From Aminobacterium colombiense DSM 12261 (lineage in GTDB: Bacteria > Synergistota > Synergistia > Synergistales > Aminobacteriaceae), in contig NC_014011.1 in NCBI RefSeq assembly GCF_000025885.1, positions 1,612,001-1,676,000 on the forward strand: a DNA stretch of 64,000 nt. Reading direction: 5' to 3'. A program made the translations under genes and the position numbers. The notes beneath the pieces were generated by a model. The model did not search any database and was not told the DNA's origin. It was given only the letters and a program-made list of their open reading frames with translations. This document shows, piece after piece, positions 42,862-51,685 of the stretch; positions within the stretch are counted from its first letter, which is position 1; every line of letters begins with the position of its first letter.

Positions 42862-42890
42862 TTGCTGTTTTTAGAAATTTGGCGTAAAAT
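42862..42890 (+). promoter_or_regulatory. Promoter of typA
   Basis: TTGCTG (42862-42867), 17-nt spacer, TAAAAT (42885-42890). Confidence 0.55.
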
Positions 42891-42946
42891 ATTTATTTGT
42901 TTCTGATTATTTTCAGGAAACTGTATACTTTAGGGAGTTGTTATAG

Positions 42947-44812
42947 ATGGTTCAAGCTGAAAAAATTCGCAATCTGGCAATTATAGCCCATATTGATCAT
43001 GGGAAGACCACGCTGATCGATTCTATTTTTAAGGCCGCACAAATCTTTAGAAAAGGGGCCCATATAGAAGAACGCGTTATGGATAGCAATGAACTTGAAA
43101 GAGAGCGAGGCATCACCATAAGGGCCAAGCATTGTACTGTCGAATGGAATGGATATTTGATAAACATTATAGACACTCCGGGACACGCTGACTTTTCTGG
43201 AGAAGTGGAACGCGTCCTCTCAACAGTTGATTCTGTCCTTCTGCTCGTCGATGCCAACGAAGGGCCCATGCCCCAGACACGATATGTACTCATGAGAGCT
43301 CTGGCCATGGGGCTGCGTCCTATTGTCTTTATCAACAAAGTGGACCGCCCTCACGCCAACCCCATGTCTGCGTTAAATCAGACCTTTGACCTCTTTATAG
43401 AATTAGGAGCCGCAGAAGAGCAGCTGGATTTCCCTGTTCTTTACGGATCAGGCCTGGATGGATGGGCTGTCAGAGATCTGAATAAATATGCCCATGAAGG
43501 AATGAAGCACCTCTTCGAAACTATTGCTGAGTATGTGCCTGCTCCAAAGGTGAACCTACATGCTCCCTTTCTCATGCAGGTAAGTACCCTTGCGTGGAAT
43601 GAGTACACTGGGCGAATCGGGTGCGGTAAAGTACTTCAGGGAACCCTTCGTAAAGGTGAAAATTTTATCCGTTACTCCACAAAATGGAAAAAGCCCAATC
43701 TCAGAGGAGAAGAATGGGAGATTTGCGATGAAGAACAGACCCGCTCTGTAAAAATGTGGGTTACGCGAGGACTAGAGCGTCAGGAAGTGGAAGAAATATC
43801 GGCAGGGGATATCGTCTGGATCTCCGGCCCCCAGGAGATCAACATCGGAGACACCTTCTGCTCGCCAGAGCTTGAAGGGAAGACCCTCCCTCCCCTGGCC
43901 ATAGAGGAACCTACCGTATCTATGTTCTTTTTGGTCAATACCGGACCTTTTTCAGGGCAGGAAGGACAACCTATTACTCTGCGTCAATTAAAAGCCCGCC
44001 TTGAAAGAGAAAAACATGTCAATGTCGCTCTTCGGGTAGAGGATATTGGGCGTCCTGACGGAGTAAAGGTGTCAGGACGAGGAGAGCTTCATCTTTCCAT
44101 TCTCATCGAGGAAATGAGACGGGAAGGTCTCGAATTTTGCGTATCCAAACCGGAAGTCATTACCAGGGAAGAAGATGGACGAACATTTGAGCCCATGGAA
44201 GACCTCACTATTGATGTCCCAGAGGAATATCAGGGAGTAGTATTCGAAAAACTCTCCCGAAGAAAAGCTCGACTCGTCTCTATGGATAATACCCAAACAG
44301 GTCTCGTACGGCTCTCTTTTCAGATTCCTACTCGGGGACTTATTGGGTATCGGGGAGAATTTCTTACAGACACGAGAGGCCTTGGCATTATGAATACCGT
44401 ATTTGCCGGATATGGCCCATGGGTCGGCACCATATCCCCACGCAATCGAGGAAGCCTCGTCAGCCTTGATACTGGAGAAGCGACAAGTTACCAGCTTGAG
44501 AACCTCCAGGAACGGGGAACCCTTTTCATAGAACCGGGAGAGCTTGTTTATGAGGGAATGATCGTGGGAGAAAATTCGCGCCCCGGAGATATGCCCTGCA
44601 ACCCAACTAAAAAGAAGCAGGCTACGAACCACCGCTCAGCGACAAAAGACTTGACAACCAAGCTGGATGTCCCTCGTAAAATGTCCCTTGAGAAAGCAAT
44701 GGAGTGGATTGCAGAAGAAGAGCTAGTGGAAGTAACACCCCAATCTGTAAGAATGAGAAAAGCTGTTCTTGATTATCAGGAACGAAGAAAATCCACAAAA
44801 AAAGCAAGCTAA
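42947..44812 (+). CDS. typA: Translational GTPase TypA/BipA
   Basis: Ribosome-associated GTPase of the EF-G family, involved in ribosome assembly and stress adaptation. G motifs: AHIDHGKTTLID (G1), RGITIRAKH (G2), DTPGHADFSGEVER (G3), NKVDRPHA (G4). The BipA-specific C-terminal domain is seen in TRGLIGYRGEFLTDTRG and GELVYEGMIVGEN with the typical NPTKKKQATNHRSA. Length is 621 aa, slightly over the usual 607-615. ATG 42947 follows GGGAG. It stands alone with its own promoter and terminator. Confidence 0.96.
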   Translation: MVQAEKIRNLAIIAHIDHGKTTLIDSIFKAAQIFRKGAHIEERVMDSNELERERGITIRAKHCTVEWNGYLINIIDTPGHADFSGEVERVLSTVDSVLLLVDANEGPMPQTRYVLMRALAMGLRPIVFINKVDRPHANPMSALNQTFDLFIELGAAEEQLDFPVLYGSGLDGWAVRDLNKYAHEGMKHLFETIAEYVPAPKVNLHAPFLMQVSTLAWNEYTGRIGCGKVLQGTLRKGENFIRYSTKWKKPNLRGEEWEICDEEQTRSVKMWVTRGLERQEVEEISAGDIVWISGPQEINIGDTFCSPELEGKTLPPLAIEEPTVSMFFLVNTGPFSGQEGQPITLRQLKARLEREKHVNVALRVEDIGRPDGVKVSGRGELHLSILIEEMRREGLEFCVSKPEVITREEDGRTFEPMEDLTIDVPEEYQGVVFEKLSRRKARLVSMDNTQTGLVRLSFQIPTRGLIGYRGEFLTDTRGLGIMNTVFAGYGPWVGTISPRNRGSLVSLDTGEATSYQLENLQERGTLFIEPGELVYEGMIVGENSRPGDMPCNPTKKKQATNHRSATKDLTTKLDVPRKMSLEKAMEWIAEEELVEVTPQSVRMRKAVLDYQERRKSTKKAS

Positions 44813-44825
44813 AAATACAAAAGGA

Positions 44826-44865
44826 AGCCCTCCTCAGAAATAAAGATCTGAGGGGGGCTTTTTAC
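44826..44865 (+). terminator. Terminator of typA
   Basis: AGCCCTCCTCAGA (44826-44838) pairs with TCTGAGGGGGGCT (44847-44859, one G-bulge/mismatch), followed by TTTTT. Confidence 0.8.
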
Positions 44866-44933
44866 TTGATCCTTCAATGCGCCTTATTTTCTGCGCCATG
44901 GTGAAGAGCCGCTCTTAAAGGAGTCTAGCCACG

Positions 44934-47318
44934 CTAAGTTCCTTTGTTTTCTTCCTGCCGCCGTCTTCTTTCTACTTTACTCTGGTACATCCTATCGTCA
45001 GCAATCTTCAAAGCTTCATGAAGAGAAGACGCGTCTTCCGGAACAGTGGCCACTCCAAAATCAGCTGAAATATTATGGAGCACTCCTTCCACATGAAGAG
45101 CTTCAAGACTGCTTTGCAACCGCTTAACAAGATGAAAAGCCTGCTTCTGAACAGTCCCCGGCAGTATCAAAAGGAATTCATCGCCGCCAAACCGGCCAGC
45201 TATGTCGCCAGCCCTCACACACTCACTTAAAAGAGAGGCAAATGACTTCAACACCTTGTCTCCGACAAGGTGTCCATAGGTATCGTTAATCAGTTTAAAA
45301 TTAGCCATATCTATCATAACCATACTGGCAGGATCCCCGAAACGTTCGTGGCGAGATTGCTCTTCCGCTATACGCATGGAAAGAAACCGCCTGTTCCAGA
45401 GCTGGGTCAAATCATCGATAAGGGCTTTTCTTTTCGTTTCTTCTATGGCCGTCTGTACTGCCACAAGGGCAGCAAGATGCTTTGAGAGGATCATGAAGAA
45501 ACCTTCGTCACTTTTAACAAAGGGGCTATTTTTTTCCATAGAAATGACGGCGAAAACCTCCCCGCCGAAAAGAATCGGAATATCCAGCTGAGAAGTGGTG
45601 CTCTTTGAAGAAAGGTTTACATAATAGGAAGAAGCCGCCAGGTTGGGCGTATTAATGATCTCTCCCCTTTCAGCGCACCTGATCACAAGCCCGCCGCCAT
45701 TCTCGTATAGTTTCTGCGAGTACTCGTCCAGATCTGCCATACTTACAAAGTTGGAAGCCAGGGCCCTGAGGAAAAAAGATGCGTCTTCTTTCTTCTCCAC
45801 TCTAAAAATGGATATTTTTTCATAATTGAAAACTGATGTCAACATCTGCACTACATGGGGTGCCACCTGTTCAAAATCGGCCCTCTCTACTGAAAAAGAT
45901 TGTACGATGTCAAGAAGGGTCCTGAGGCGGTTCACTTCCACGTTAAGACGGGCGAAGGATTCTTTGTTTTCAAGCTCAAGTGCCATATGTGCCGCTATAA
46001 CTCCCAAAAGCTCCTGATCCTGATTGGTTATGCCGCCTATCACATCATCATCTACGGCTACGGCTCCCCACAAGCCGTTACTTGAAATAACAGGAACTAT
46101 CAACTGGCAACGCACATCACTGTCAAGATTCAAATAGAGAGAGTCCTTTGAAACATCTGTCGCAAGATAAGGTTCCCCTGTTTCGAGAACATGAAGCAAT
46201 ATACCCTTTTCTAGTCCTTTCAAATCCTTTAATTCTTCGGGAAGTTTTCCCACCCATGTCTGCAGCGTTATTTCCTTCGAAAAACTCTCTCTAGAAAAAA
46301 CGTATACGTTTTTATACCCAAGCCTCTGGGAAAGCTGCCAGGATACAAGGGAGAAAAGCTCTTCCGCGGAACGACAAAGGGACATCCCCTGCACAATATC
46401 AAAAAGGTCTCTAAACTTTTTAAGCAAAACCTCCAGGTTTGCTTTCTGTTCCCGCGACACGTCAAGAGCATTGGAAAGGGCTTTCTGTGTAGAACTGAAA
46501 GCCTCATTGGTCCGTTTCAGCTCTGCGACATTGGCTTCCAATTTCTGTTCCACCTGCAAATGGGTTAAAATTTCACCTAAAATTACTGCAAAAAACTGAA
46601 GACCACGAAGATCTGTGGATGAAAACCGGGCCAGTTTCCTCGATTCAACAACAATCACTCCGCTTTTCTGATCTCTCCAGACGATAGGAACCACCAAACC
46701 GGATCGGGCGCCAGGCGTCCCTTCTACGTAAGGAGGGTGAGATCGAATATCATCTACGATCAGAGGCTTTCCCGAAACAAAAACCCTCGAATAGACATGG
46801 TTCTCGAATGGAACTGTTCCGTCAGGACTCACTCCTTCTCCCGTATATTCATCGTGAGCGCTTAATATCTGAAAAAGATTTCTTTTTTTGTCATAAAGGG
46901 CAACGGCAGGAGCGCTATCCGGCATGAGGCGCTTGATAAGATCCAATGCCGGAACACACACCTTTTCTATTGTTGAGGCAGAGCCAGCCTGCTTAATGTA
47001 GTCAAGGAAGACCGCCATTTCTTTTGCGGATTGGCGCCGAAGGAATTCCGAAAGACAGTACACAGCAAAGATCATGACATATAATGGAAGAGCTATCCTC
47101 AGGGGGAAATGAAAAAAAATAATATGGGCGGGGACTAAAACTGAAACAAATAAAAGCATAATTCCGTTCGCTCTTTTTGTTCCATATATGGAAAAAGCGA
47201 GAAGAAACACAAGGAGGGTCGCTGGGAAAAGAAAGATTCCGCAGCCTAGTCCCTTACCAAAGAAAAATCCAGCGGCTGAAACAAGGAGGAAAAGAATACT
47301 GCCTAACCAATCTTTCAA
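44934..47318 (-). CDS. Membrane GAF-domain diguanylate cyclase
   Basis: Makes cyclic di-GMP from GTP in response to signals. The order is: N-terminal block of about four to five membrane helices (residues 1-90), three GAF-type segments (about 115-255, 310-460, 475-620), then a GGDEF domain (DDLTQLWNRRFLS near 637; intact GRFGGDEFLLILPG near 710). An RxxD inhibitory site (RAGD) lies five residues before GGDEF, so product inhibition is expected. Length is 794 aa. The start is TTG 47318, with SD GGAGGTAG; that SD is enclosed in a perfect 7-bp hairpin (47322-47338), suggesting low or controlled translation. No EAL domain is present. Confidence 0.9.
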   Translation of the reverse strand: MKDWLGSILFLLVSAAGFFFGKGLGCGIFLFPATLLVFLLAFSIYGTKRANGIMLLFVSVLVPAHIIFFHFPLRIALPLYVMIFAVYCLSEFLRRQSAKEMAVFLDYIKQAGSASTIEKVCVPALDLIKRLMPDSAPAVALYDKKRNLFQILSAHDEYTGEGVSPDGTVPFENHVYSRVFVSGKPLIVDDIRSHPPYVEGTPGARSGLVVPIVWRDQKSGVIVVESRKLARFSSTDLRGLQFFAVILGEILTHLQVEQKLEANVAELKRTNEAFSSTQKALSNALDVSREQKANLEVLLKKFRDLFDIVQGMSLCRSAEELFSLVSWQLSQRLGYKNVYVFSRESFSKEITLQTWVGKLPEELKDLKGLEKGILLHVLETGEPYLATDVSKDSLYLNLDSDVRCQLIVPVISSNGLWGAVAVDDDVIGGITNQDQELLGVIAAHMALELENKESFARLNVEVNRLRTLLDIVQSFSVERADFEQVAPHVVQMLTSVFNYEKISIFRVEKKEDASFFLRALASNFVSMADLDEYSQKLYENGGGLVIRCAERGEIINTPNLAASSYYVNLSSKSTTSQLDIPILFGGEVFAVISMEKNSPFVKSDEGFFMILSKHLAALVAVQTAIEETKRKALIDDLTQLWNRRFLSMRIAEEQSRHERFGDPASMVMIDMANFKLINDTYGHLVGDKVLKSFASLLSECVRAGDIAGRFGGDEFLLILPGTVQKQAFHLVKRLQSSLEALHVEGVLHNISADFGVATVPEDASSLHEALKIADDRMYQSKVERRRRQEENKGT

Positions 47319-47321
47319 GAG

Positions 47322-47338
47322 ACTACCTCCAAGGTAGT
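47322..47338 (-). promoter_or_regulatory. Hairpin enclosing the SD of the diguanylate cyclase gene
   Basis: ACTACCT (47322-47328), loop CCA, AGGTAGT (47332-47338). On the minus-strand messenger GGAGGTAG, the SD, lies within the stem and loop, 5 nt before the TTG start. Confidence 0.5.
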
Positions 47339-47423
47339 ATTTTTATTTATCATTGTAACATTAAATGAAAAAGGTAATTAGAGAATATGATTTTTGTTTA
47401 TATTTTAAAAGGAGGAATGCAAC

Positions 47424-48434
47424 ATGACAACTCTTTCTGTTTTCGGCGCCGGAAGCTGGGGAACTGCCCTGGCCCATGTTCTGGCCAGCAATGGGCATCA
47501 GGTCTGCCTCTGGTGCCGTCGGCAAGAACAAGCTGAATTCATCAACTCAAAAAGAATGAACCCTGATTATTTAAAAGACATACCCCTGGCCGCTGGTATT
47601 TATGCAACGTGGCAATTAGATGAAGCTGCGACATATTCTAAAAATTGGGTTGTTGCCGTACCTACCCAGGCAATTCGCACTCTTTTCACCTCTTTGCAAG
47701 AATTTACCCCCCCTATATCCCTTTGCAATGTAGCTAAAGGGATTGAAATTGAAACATTGAAGTGTATTAGCCAGATTTCAAAGGATTTTTTCCCAGATAC
47801 ATTCTACGCCGTCCTTTCAGGTCCAAGCCACGCAGAAGAAGTTGTCAGAGGCTTCCCCACCGCAACGATTGTGGCTTCATCTTCTTTTGAAACCTGCCAA
47901 TACTGGCAGAGGCTCTTTAATTCGCCGCGGTTCAGGGTCTATACTGGCAACGATGTAGCCGGTGTAGAAATAGGAGGAGCCGTAAAAAACATTATAGCCA
48001 TTGCTTCTGGAATTGCTAAAGCAATGAACCTCGGGGATAATGCTACAGCGGCCCTTGTAAGCCGAGGGCTTGCTGAAATCATGAGACTTGGAGCAAAAAT
48101 GGGAGCCCATCCCCTCACACTGGCAGGTCTTGCTGGCGTTGGGGATCTGGTTGTTACCTGCTATAGTTTTCACTCCAGAAACTTCAGGCTGGGGAAACTG
48201 CTTGGAGAAGGCAAGAACCTGGAAGAAGCCAAAAAGATACTTGGACAGGTTGCCGAGGGTGCTTTTACTGTTCGGGCCATAGTGCATCTGGCTCGTGAGT
48301 ACGACGTTGAACTCCCTATAGCCGACTCTGTGTATCGACTATTATACGAGGGTACTTCTCCGAAGGAGGAACTTGAGAATCTTCTCACCCGAGACCCCAA
48401 GCCAGAATATCCACCTGCTATTTTCTGGTCATAA
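47424..48434 (+). CDS. gpsA: Glycerol-3-phosphate dehydrogenase [NAD(P)+]
   Basis: Reduces dihydroxyacetone phosphate to sn-glycerol 3-phosphate for phospholipid synthesis. The dinucleotide site is SVFGAGSWGTALAHVLA; catalytic and family parts are LSGPSHAEEVVRGFPT, IGGAVKNIIAIASGI (Lys), and SRNFRLGKLLGEGKN. Length is 336 aa, normal. ATG 47424 follows AAAGGAGG. It has no companion plsY or plsX nearby. The following gap carries the ferredoxin promoter. Confidence 0.96.
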   Translation: MTTLSVFGAGSWGTALAHVLASNGHQVCLWCRRQEQAEFINSKRMNPDYLKDIPLAAGIYATWQLDEAATYSKNWVVAVPTQAIRTLFTSLQEFTPPISLCNVAKGIEIETLKCISQISKDFFPDTFYAVLSGPSHAEEVVRGFPTATIVASSSFETCQYWQRLFNSPRFRVYTGNDVAGVEIGGAVKNIIAIASGIAKAMNLGDNATAALVSRGLAEIMRLGAKMGAHPLTLAGLAGVGDLVVTCYSFHSRNFRLGKLLGEGKNLEEAKKILGQVAEGAFTVRAIVHLAREYDVELPIADSVYRLLYEGTSPKEELENLLTRDPKPEYPPAIFWS

Positions 48435-48445
48435 GGGCCTTCGAG

Positions 48446-48474
48446 TTGCCTCCGTTATTAAAGTATTATATAAT
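48446..48474 (+). promoter_or_regulatory. Promoter of the ferredoxin gene
   Basis: TTGCCT (48446-48451), 17-nt spacer, TATAAT (48469-48474), 45 nt before the ATG. Confidence 0.65.
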
Positions 48475-48518
48475 CCGCTCTGTGAAGCTAATATCAATTA
48501 ACAGAGGGGGTATACATA

Positions 48519-48692
48519 ATGGCAAAAGCAGTCGTTGATAAAGATGCATGCGTTGGATGCGAAACCTGTGTAGGTGCTTGCCCTGTGGAAGCTATATCTA
48601 TGGTAGATGGCAAAGCAGAAGTTGATGCCGATACCTGCATTGAGTGCGGAAGCTGCGTTTCAGTCTGCCCGGTAAACGCCATTTCCCAGTAA
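48519..48692 (+). CDS. 2[4Fe-4S] ferredoxin
   Basis: A short electron carrier of 57 aa, too small for most gene callers' length cut-offs. Two clostridial-type cluster motifs are present: CVGCETCVGACPVEAIS (residues about 11-27) and CIECGSCVSVCPVNAI (about 40-55). SD GAGGGGG precedes ATG 48519. It has its own promoter and terminator, so it is monocistronic and probably abundant. It likely carries electrons for fermentative oxidoreductases encoded elsewhere. The minus-strand frame opposite it is a shadow. Confidence 0.95.
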   Translation: MAKAVVDKDACVGCETCVGACPVEAISMVDGKAEVDADTCIECGSCVSVCPVNAISQ

Positions 48693-48732
48693 AACTGGAA
48701 CCTGTCTATTACACATAGAATTGCAGGATATA

Positions 48733-48762
48733 GGAGAATCCATGAATGGATTCTCCTTTTTT
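48733..48762 (+). terminator. Terminator of the ferredoxin gene
   Basis: GGAGAATCC (48733-48741) pairs with GGATTCTCC (48748-48756), followed by T6. Confidence 0.9.
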
Positions 48763-48768
48763 ACTCCC

Positions 48769-49122
48769 TTATTGAACGATCATAGCGATAAAAACAAGGG
48801 GCTCTTTACCTGTATTGCTCAAGCCGTGTCTCTCACCACGGAAGGTCAGGGTCACGTCCCCAGCGCAAACTTTATGCAATGTCCCGTCATTTTCTTCGTA
48901 AAGTCCTTCCCCTGACAAAATAACGAAGCACTCCTCGTCATTTTCATGCAGATGGGCTCCAATGGAAGCCCCCGGTTCAAGGGTCATGGTTCCAATCATA
49001 GAAAAGGAGCTTCCAGAAAAACCTTCTCCCTTGGGGATAGCATACAAACAATGGAGAGAACCTGTACCTCCAGCAGGATTGTCTTTCTTCAGCTTCTGTT
49101 GCCTATCTTTGCAAATGATCAC
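48769..49122 (-). CDS. Cupin-domain protein
   Basis: Small beta-barrel protein (117 aa). The two cupin motifs are recognisable: GASIGAHLHENDEECFVILSGEG (motif 1, His-x-His and Glu) and FRGERHGLSNTGKEPLVFIAM (motif 2, His). Metal ligands H, H, E and H are therefore in place. No further domain is present, so it may be an enzyme (isomerase or dioxygenase-like) or a binding protein. It follows the PAS/GAF gene by 14 bp on the same strand, suggesting co-transcription. Confidence 0.85.
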   Translation of the reverse strand: MIICKDRQQKLKKDNPAGGTGSLHCLYAIPKGEGFSGSSFSMIGTMTLEPGASIGAHLHENDEECFVILSGEGLYEENDGTLHKVCAGDVTLTFRGERHGLSNTGKEPLVFIAMIVQ

Positions 49123-49136
49123 TTTTATTCCTCCTT

Positions 49137-51308
49137 TTATGACTCTTTCATCGTGTGAGAAACAAGAAGAACGAGTTGTTCCTTATGGGGAACGAAATAA
49201 CTAATAGTCATGGAACAATTAAAAAGATCATTGTAAAAGCTTAAAGTTTGGGGTTCTTCCTTCGCTATGACATCATTCAATTTCTCTTTGAAAACACTCT
49301 CGGCCCCTGGAAAGATCTCAAGAAAAGAGCGGCCCAGCACTTCATCATATCCATGCTTTTTTAAAAAACGTTTAGCCTGTTCATTTAACTCCACAAAGCG
49401 CACGTCAGATGGGGTTCCAAACTCGTCGTATATGATGTCAAAGACCATAAAAGGCTCACTGATCTGCCAAAAAAGAAGGCGATACTTTTCTCTATCCTGA
49501 CGAAGCATTTCGTAGGCCGCATCTCTATCCTTAAGGCTGGAGAGCATCTCTGAAAAAAGGTTGAAAAGGCCTATTTCCTCATTAGTCCAATTGAAAGAAC
49601 TTTTAATTTTTTCAAAAACTATAAAACCATCCACCTCTCCCCTAAAACGGTAAGGGATCACTAGAAAGGAGCCTATTTTATGCCGGCTCATAAAGTTTTG
49701 TATGGCCATGGCTTCTTCTGCTAGTCCAGCTTTTTCATCAAATTCTATATTAAAAGTGTCTCCGGTTTCAAGATTTGCGCAGAACCAGGGATCCTTCTGA
49801 AGAGGCAAAGCTTCCCGTTCACCTTCATACAAAGCTTTTAAAGAGGGAACATTGTGGCGGCACCATTCTGATGAGTAACGCATGACCCCTTTCCTCACAA
49901 TCACGTGGCTCACGCGGTCAGCTGCGATATATGACGCCATTTTAGGAAGAGCACCCCTCAAAGCACTCTCTAGCGAGGGGTAATTCAAAATATCCGCCGA
50001 AATTTCAGAAACCATCTGCTCTATTTTCAGTTTTCGTTTTAAAAGCATCTCTTCCCTTTTTCTCTCAGAAATATCGATATAGAGAAAGCAGATAGCAGCA
50101 ATGCCGCCAGGCATTTCCAAAGGGGAGCTATTTAAAAAAACATCGATTATCCGGCCATCTTTTCGACGACGCTGGGTTTCTATAAAAACCCTTTTTCCAT
50201 CAAGGGCCATTCGACATATGGAAAGAAACTGAGCGTGATATTTAGGCGGTATAACGAGATCCCCAAGAAATTGTCCCATAACTTCATCTTTAGAGGCAAA
50301 CCCAAACATTTTTACAAAAGCGTTGTTTACCTCAAGGGTTTTCAGCGAGGGATCCGAAATGACTATTCCGGCAGGGGAACTTTGAAAAATTTTCTCAAAT
50401 TTTCCCTTCTGAAGTTCCAATTCTCTAAGATTTTGACAAATGGTGGAAATATCAAGAGCCACTACATGGACAGTCGAGTAATCTGTTGAATCGAAAGGTA
50501 TTGACCATCTTACAAGAATTTGGGATTCGGTAGATCTACCGGTGAGGTTAAGCAAAATCTTTTTTTGAAAAAAACTCTTCTCTTCAAAGAGAGCCTCACA
50601 CTGGGTCGCAAAAAAATGGGCATTTTTACTGGAAAAAGAGTCTTGAAAAACAACCTGAAGAGCCTCCGGGGACGAAACGCAAAAGAAGTCAAGAGTGCTC
50701 CTATCTGCCTCTAAAACACGTGTAAGAGCTGTGCATGCATGGAGAAGACGGTGGTTTTCAAGTAAAAAGGCCTGTACATCCTTTTCTGCCTTCAAAGGGA
50801 TGTTTTCTTCTAAAAACTTCTTTTGTGCGGAAAGATCCTGTGTCCATTGTGTTATAGGTATGATATCACCAGTATTTTTCTTAAGAGTGCTTTTGCGAGG
50901 GACAGGCGGGGGGTTTTTATTCTCAGGATGCAATGTGCTCAAAAGCAAGCGTAATTTTTCGCCATCGAAAGGAGGGAAGATAAAAATGCTGCTTTTGATC
51001 TCCCGCGCCAAAAGATAGGCCTCATCACTAAAGAGATCTACGATGAAAACAACTCTTCCGAAGAAAAAATCCTCAGGGCCCTTGAGTAGGGCTAATTTTT
51101 TCTGGTCTGTAACAAGGGAGAGCTTTACGAACGTTATAAAGGGAGGTTTTCGCTTTATCACTATCGAAGCATCTTCGAGATTAGAAACAGCGATCATAGA
51201 ATAATCCCGCTCTAAAAGAACGCGCTCCAGAGCTGGATCTTTTTCCAAACCTTCCCCAACAAGAAGCATCAATTCTTTTTGCGAAAGTTTCTGCTCTAAC
51301 TCAATCAT
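49137..51308 (-). CDS. PAS-GAF-PAS sensory protein with no recognisable output domain
   Basis: A 723-aa cytoplasmic protein. Residues 1-125 look like a degenerate response-regulator receiver (LMLLVGEGLEKDPALERVLLERD, VVFIVDLFSDEAYLLAREI) lacking a clear phospho-Asp. A first PAS is at about 300-420 (KIFQSSPAGIVISDPSLKTLEVN, with FLYIDISERKREEMLL as PAC). A GAF-like region spans about 430-590 (MASYIAADRVSHVIVRKG, IGSFLVIPYRFRGEVDGFI). A last PAS-like part is at about 610-720 (EPFMVFDIIYDEFG). No HisKA, HATPase, GGDEF or helix-turn-helix follows. It must pass signals to a separate protein. Start ATG 51308. Confidence 0.75.
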   Translation of the reverse strand: MIELEQKLSQKELMLLVGEGLEKDPALERVLLERDYSMIAVSNLEDASIVIKRKPPFITFVKLSLVTDQKKLALLKGPEDFFFGRVVFIVDLFSDEAYLLAREIKSSIFIFPPFDGEKLRLLLSTLHPENKNPPPVPRKSTLKKNTGDIIPITQWTQDLSAQKKFLEENIPLKAEKDVQAFLLENHRLLHACTALTRVLEADRSTLDFFCVSSPEALQVVFQDSFSSKNAHFFATQCEALFEEKSFFQKKILLNLTGRSTESQILVRWSIPFDSTDYSTVHVVALDISTICQNLRELELQKGKFEKIFQSSPAGIVISDPSLKTLEVNNAFVKMFGFASKDEVMGQFLGDLVIPPKYHAQFLSICRMALDGKRVFIETQRRRKDGRIIDVFLNSSPLEMPGGIAAICFLYIDISERKREEMLLKRKLKIEQMVSEISADILNYPSLESALRGALPKMASYIAADRVSHVIVRKGVMRYSSEWCRHNVPSLKALYEGEREALPLQKDPWFCANLETGDTFNIEFDEKAGLAEEAMAIQNFMSRHKIGSFLVIPYRFRGEVDGFIVFEKIKSSFNWTNEEIGLFNLFSEMLSSLKDRDAAYEMLRQDREKYRLLFWQISEPFMVFDIIYDEFGTPSDVRFVELNEQAKRFLKKHGYDEVLGRSFLEIFPGAESVFKEKLNDVIAKEEPQTLSFYNDLFNCSMTISYFVPHKEQLVLLVSHTMKES

Positions 51309-51332
51309 AAAGCACCTCTGCTTATCTTTATA

Positions 51333-51608
51333 TTATCGAGTTTCAAGCCTTTTGTTCCTGAAATACAAACATGTATCGATTCCCACCATAATAGCATTCA
51401 TGCCGTATAAAATAATAATCCAGTTGAACCCATCATAGTCTAGGATAACATGAAGAATCCCTGCAGCATACCCTATTAAAATGATAATTAAAAAAGACAG
51501 ACTTTTACCACCAGTACTTCTGGATTTCCATGACTTATAAATAGATGCTGGCCATGCAAGTCCAAAACAAACCACCATGAGAGCTTCGAAAAGTTTACCA
51601 ATAACCAC
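51333..51608 (-). CDS. PQ-loop/SemiSWEET-like small membrane protein
   Basis: A 91-aa, three-helix membrane protein. The first segment FGLAWPASIYKSWKSRSTGG.SLSF has the proline, the WxSR/K turn and the Ser-rich loop of the PQ-loop/SWEET repeat, then LIIILIGYAAGILHVI and a third helix IILYGMNAIMVGIDTCLYF. Bacterial SemiSWEETs act as dimers transporting sugars. The Pro-Gln pair itself is Pro-Ala here, so the identity is tentative. It lies between the rpoD terminator and the sensor gene on the same strand. Confidence 0.6.
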   Translation of the reverse strand: MVIGKLFEALMVVCFGLAWPASIYKSWKSRSTGGKSLSFLIIILIGYAAGILHVILDYDGFNWIIILYGMNAIMVGIDTCLYFRNKRLETR

Positions 51609-51636
51609 TTATATTCCCTCCTTGGCATAAATGCTC

Positions 51637-51663
51637 AAAAAAGACGCGCCTTCAAGGCGCGTC
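51637..51663 (-). terminator. Terminator downstream of rpoD
   Basis: GACGCGCCTT (51643-51652) pairs with AAGGCGCGTC (51654-51663), followed on the minus strand by TTTTTT (51642-51637). Confidence 0.9.
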
Positions 51664-51685
51664 CTTAAGTGCGACTTAATAACTA

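Noticed and set aside
44072-44632. 186-codon minus-strand frame within typA
   Set aside because: Shadow of the TypA C-terminal domain.
48494-48682. 62-codon minus-strand frame
   Set aside because: It is antisense to the ferredoxin gene with its two cluster motifs; its Thr/Ser/His-rich translation is the mirror of Cys codons.
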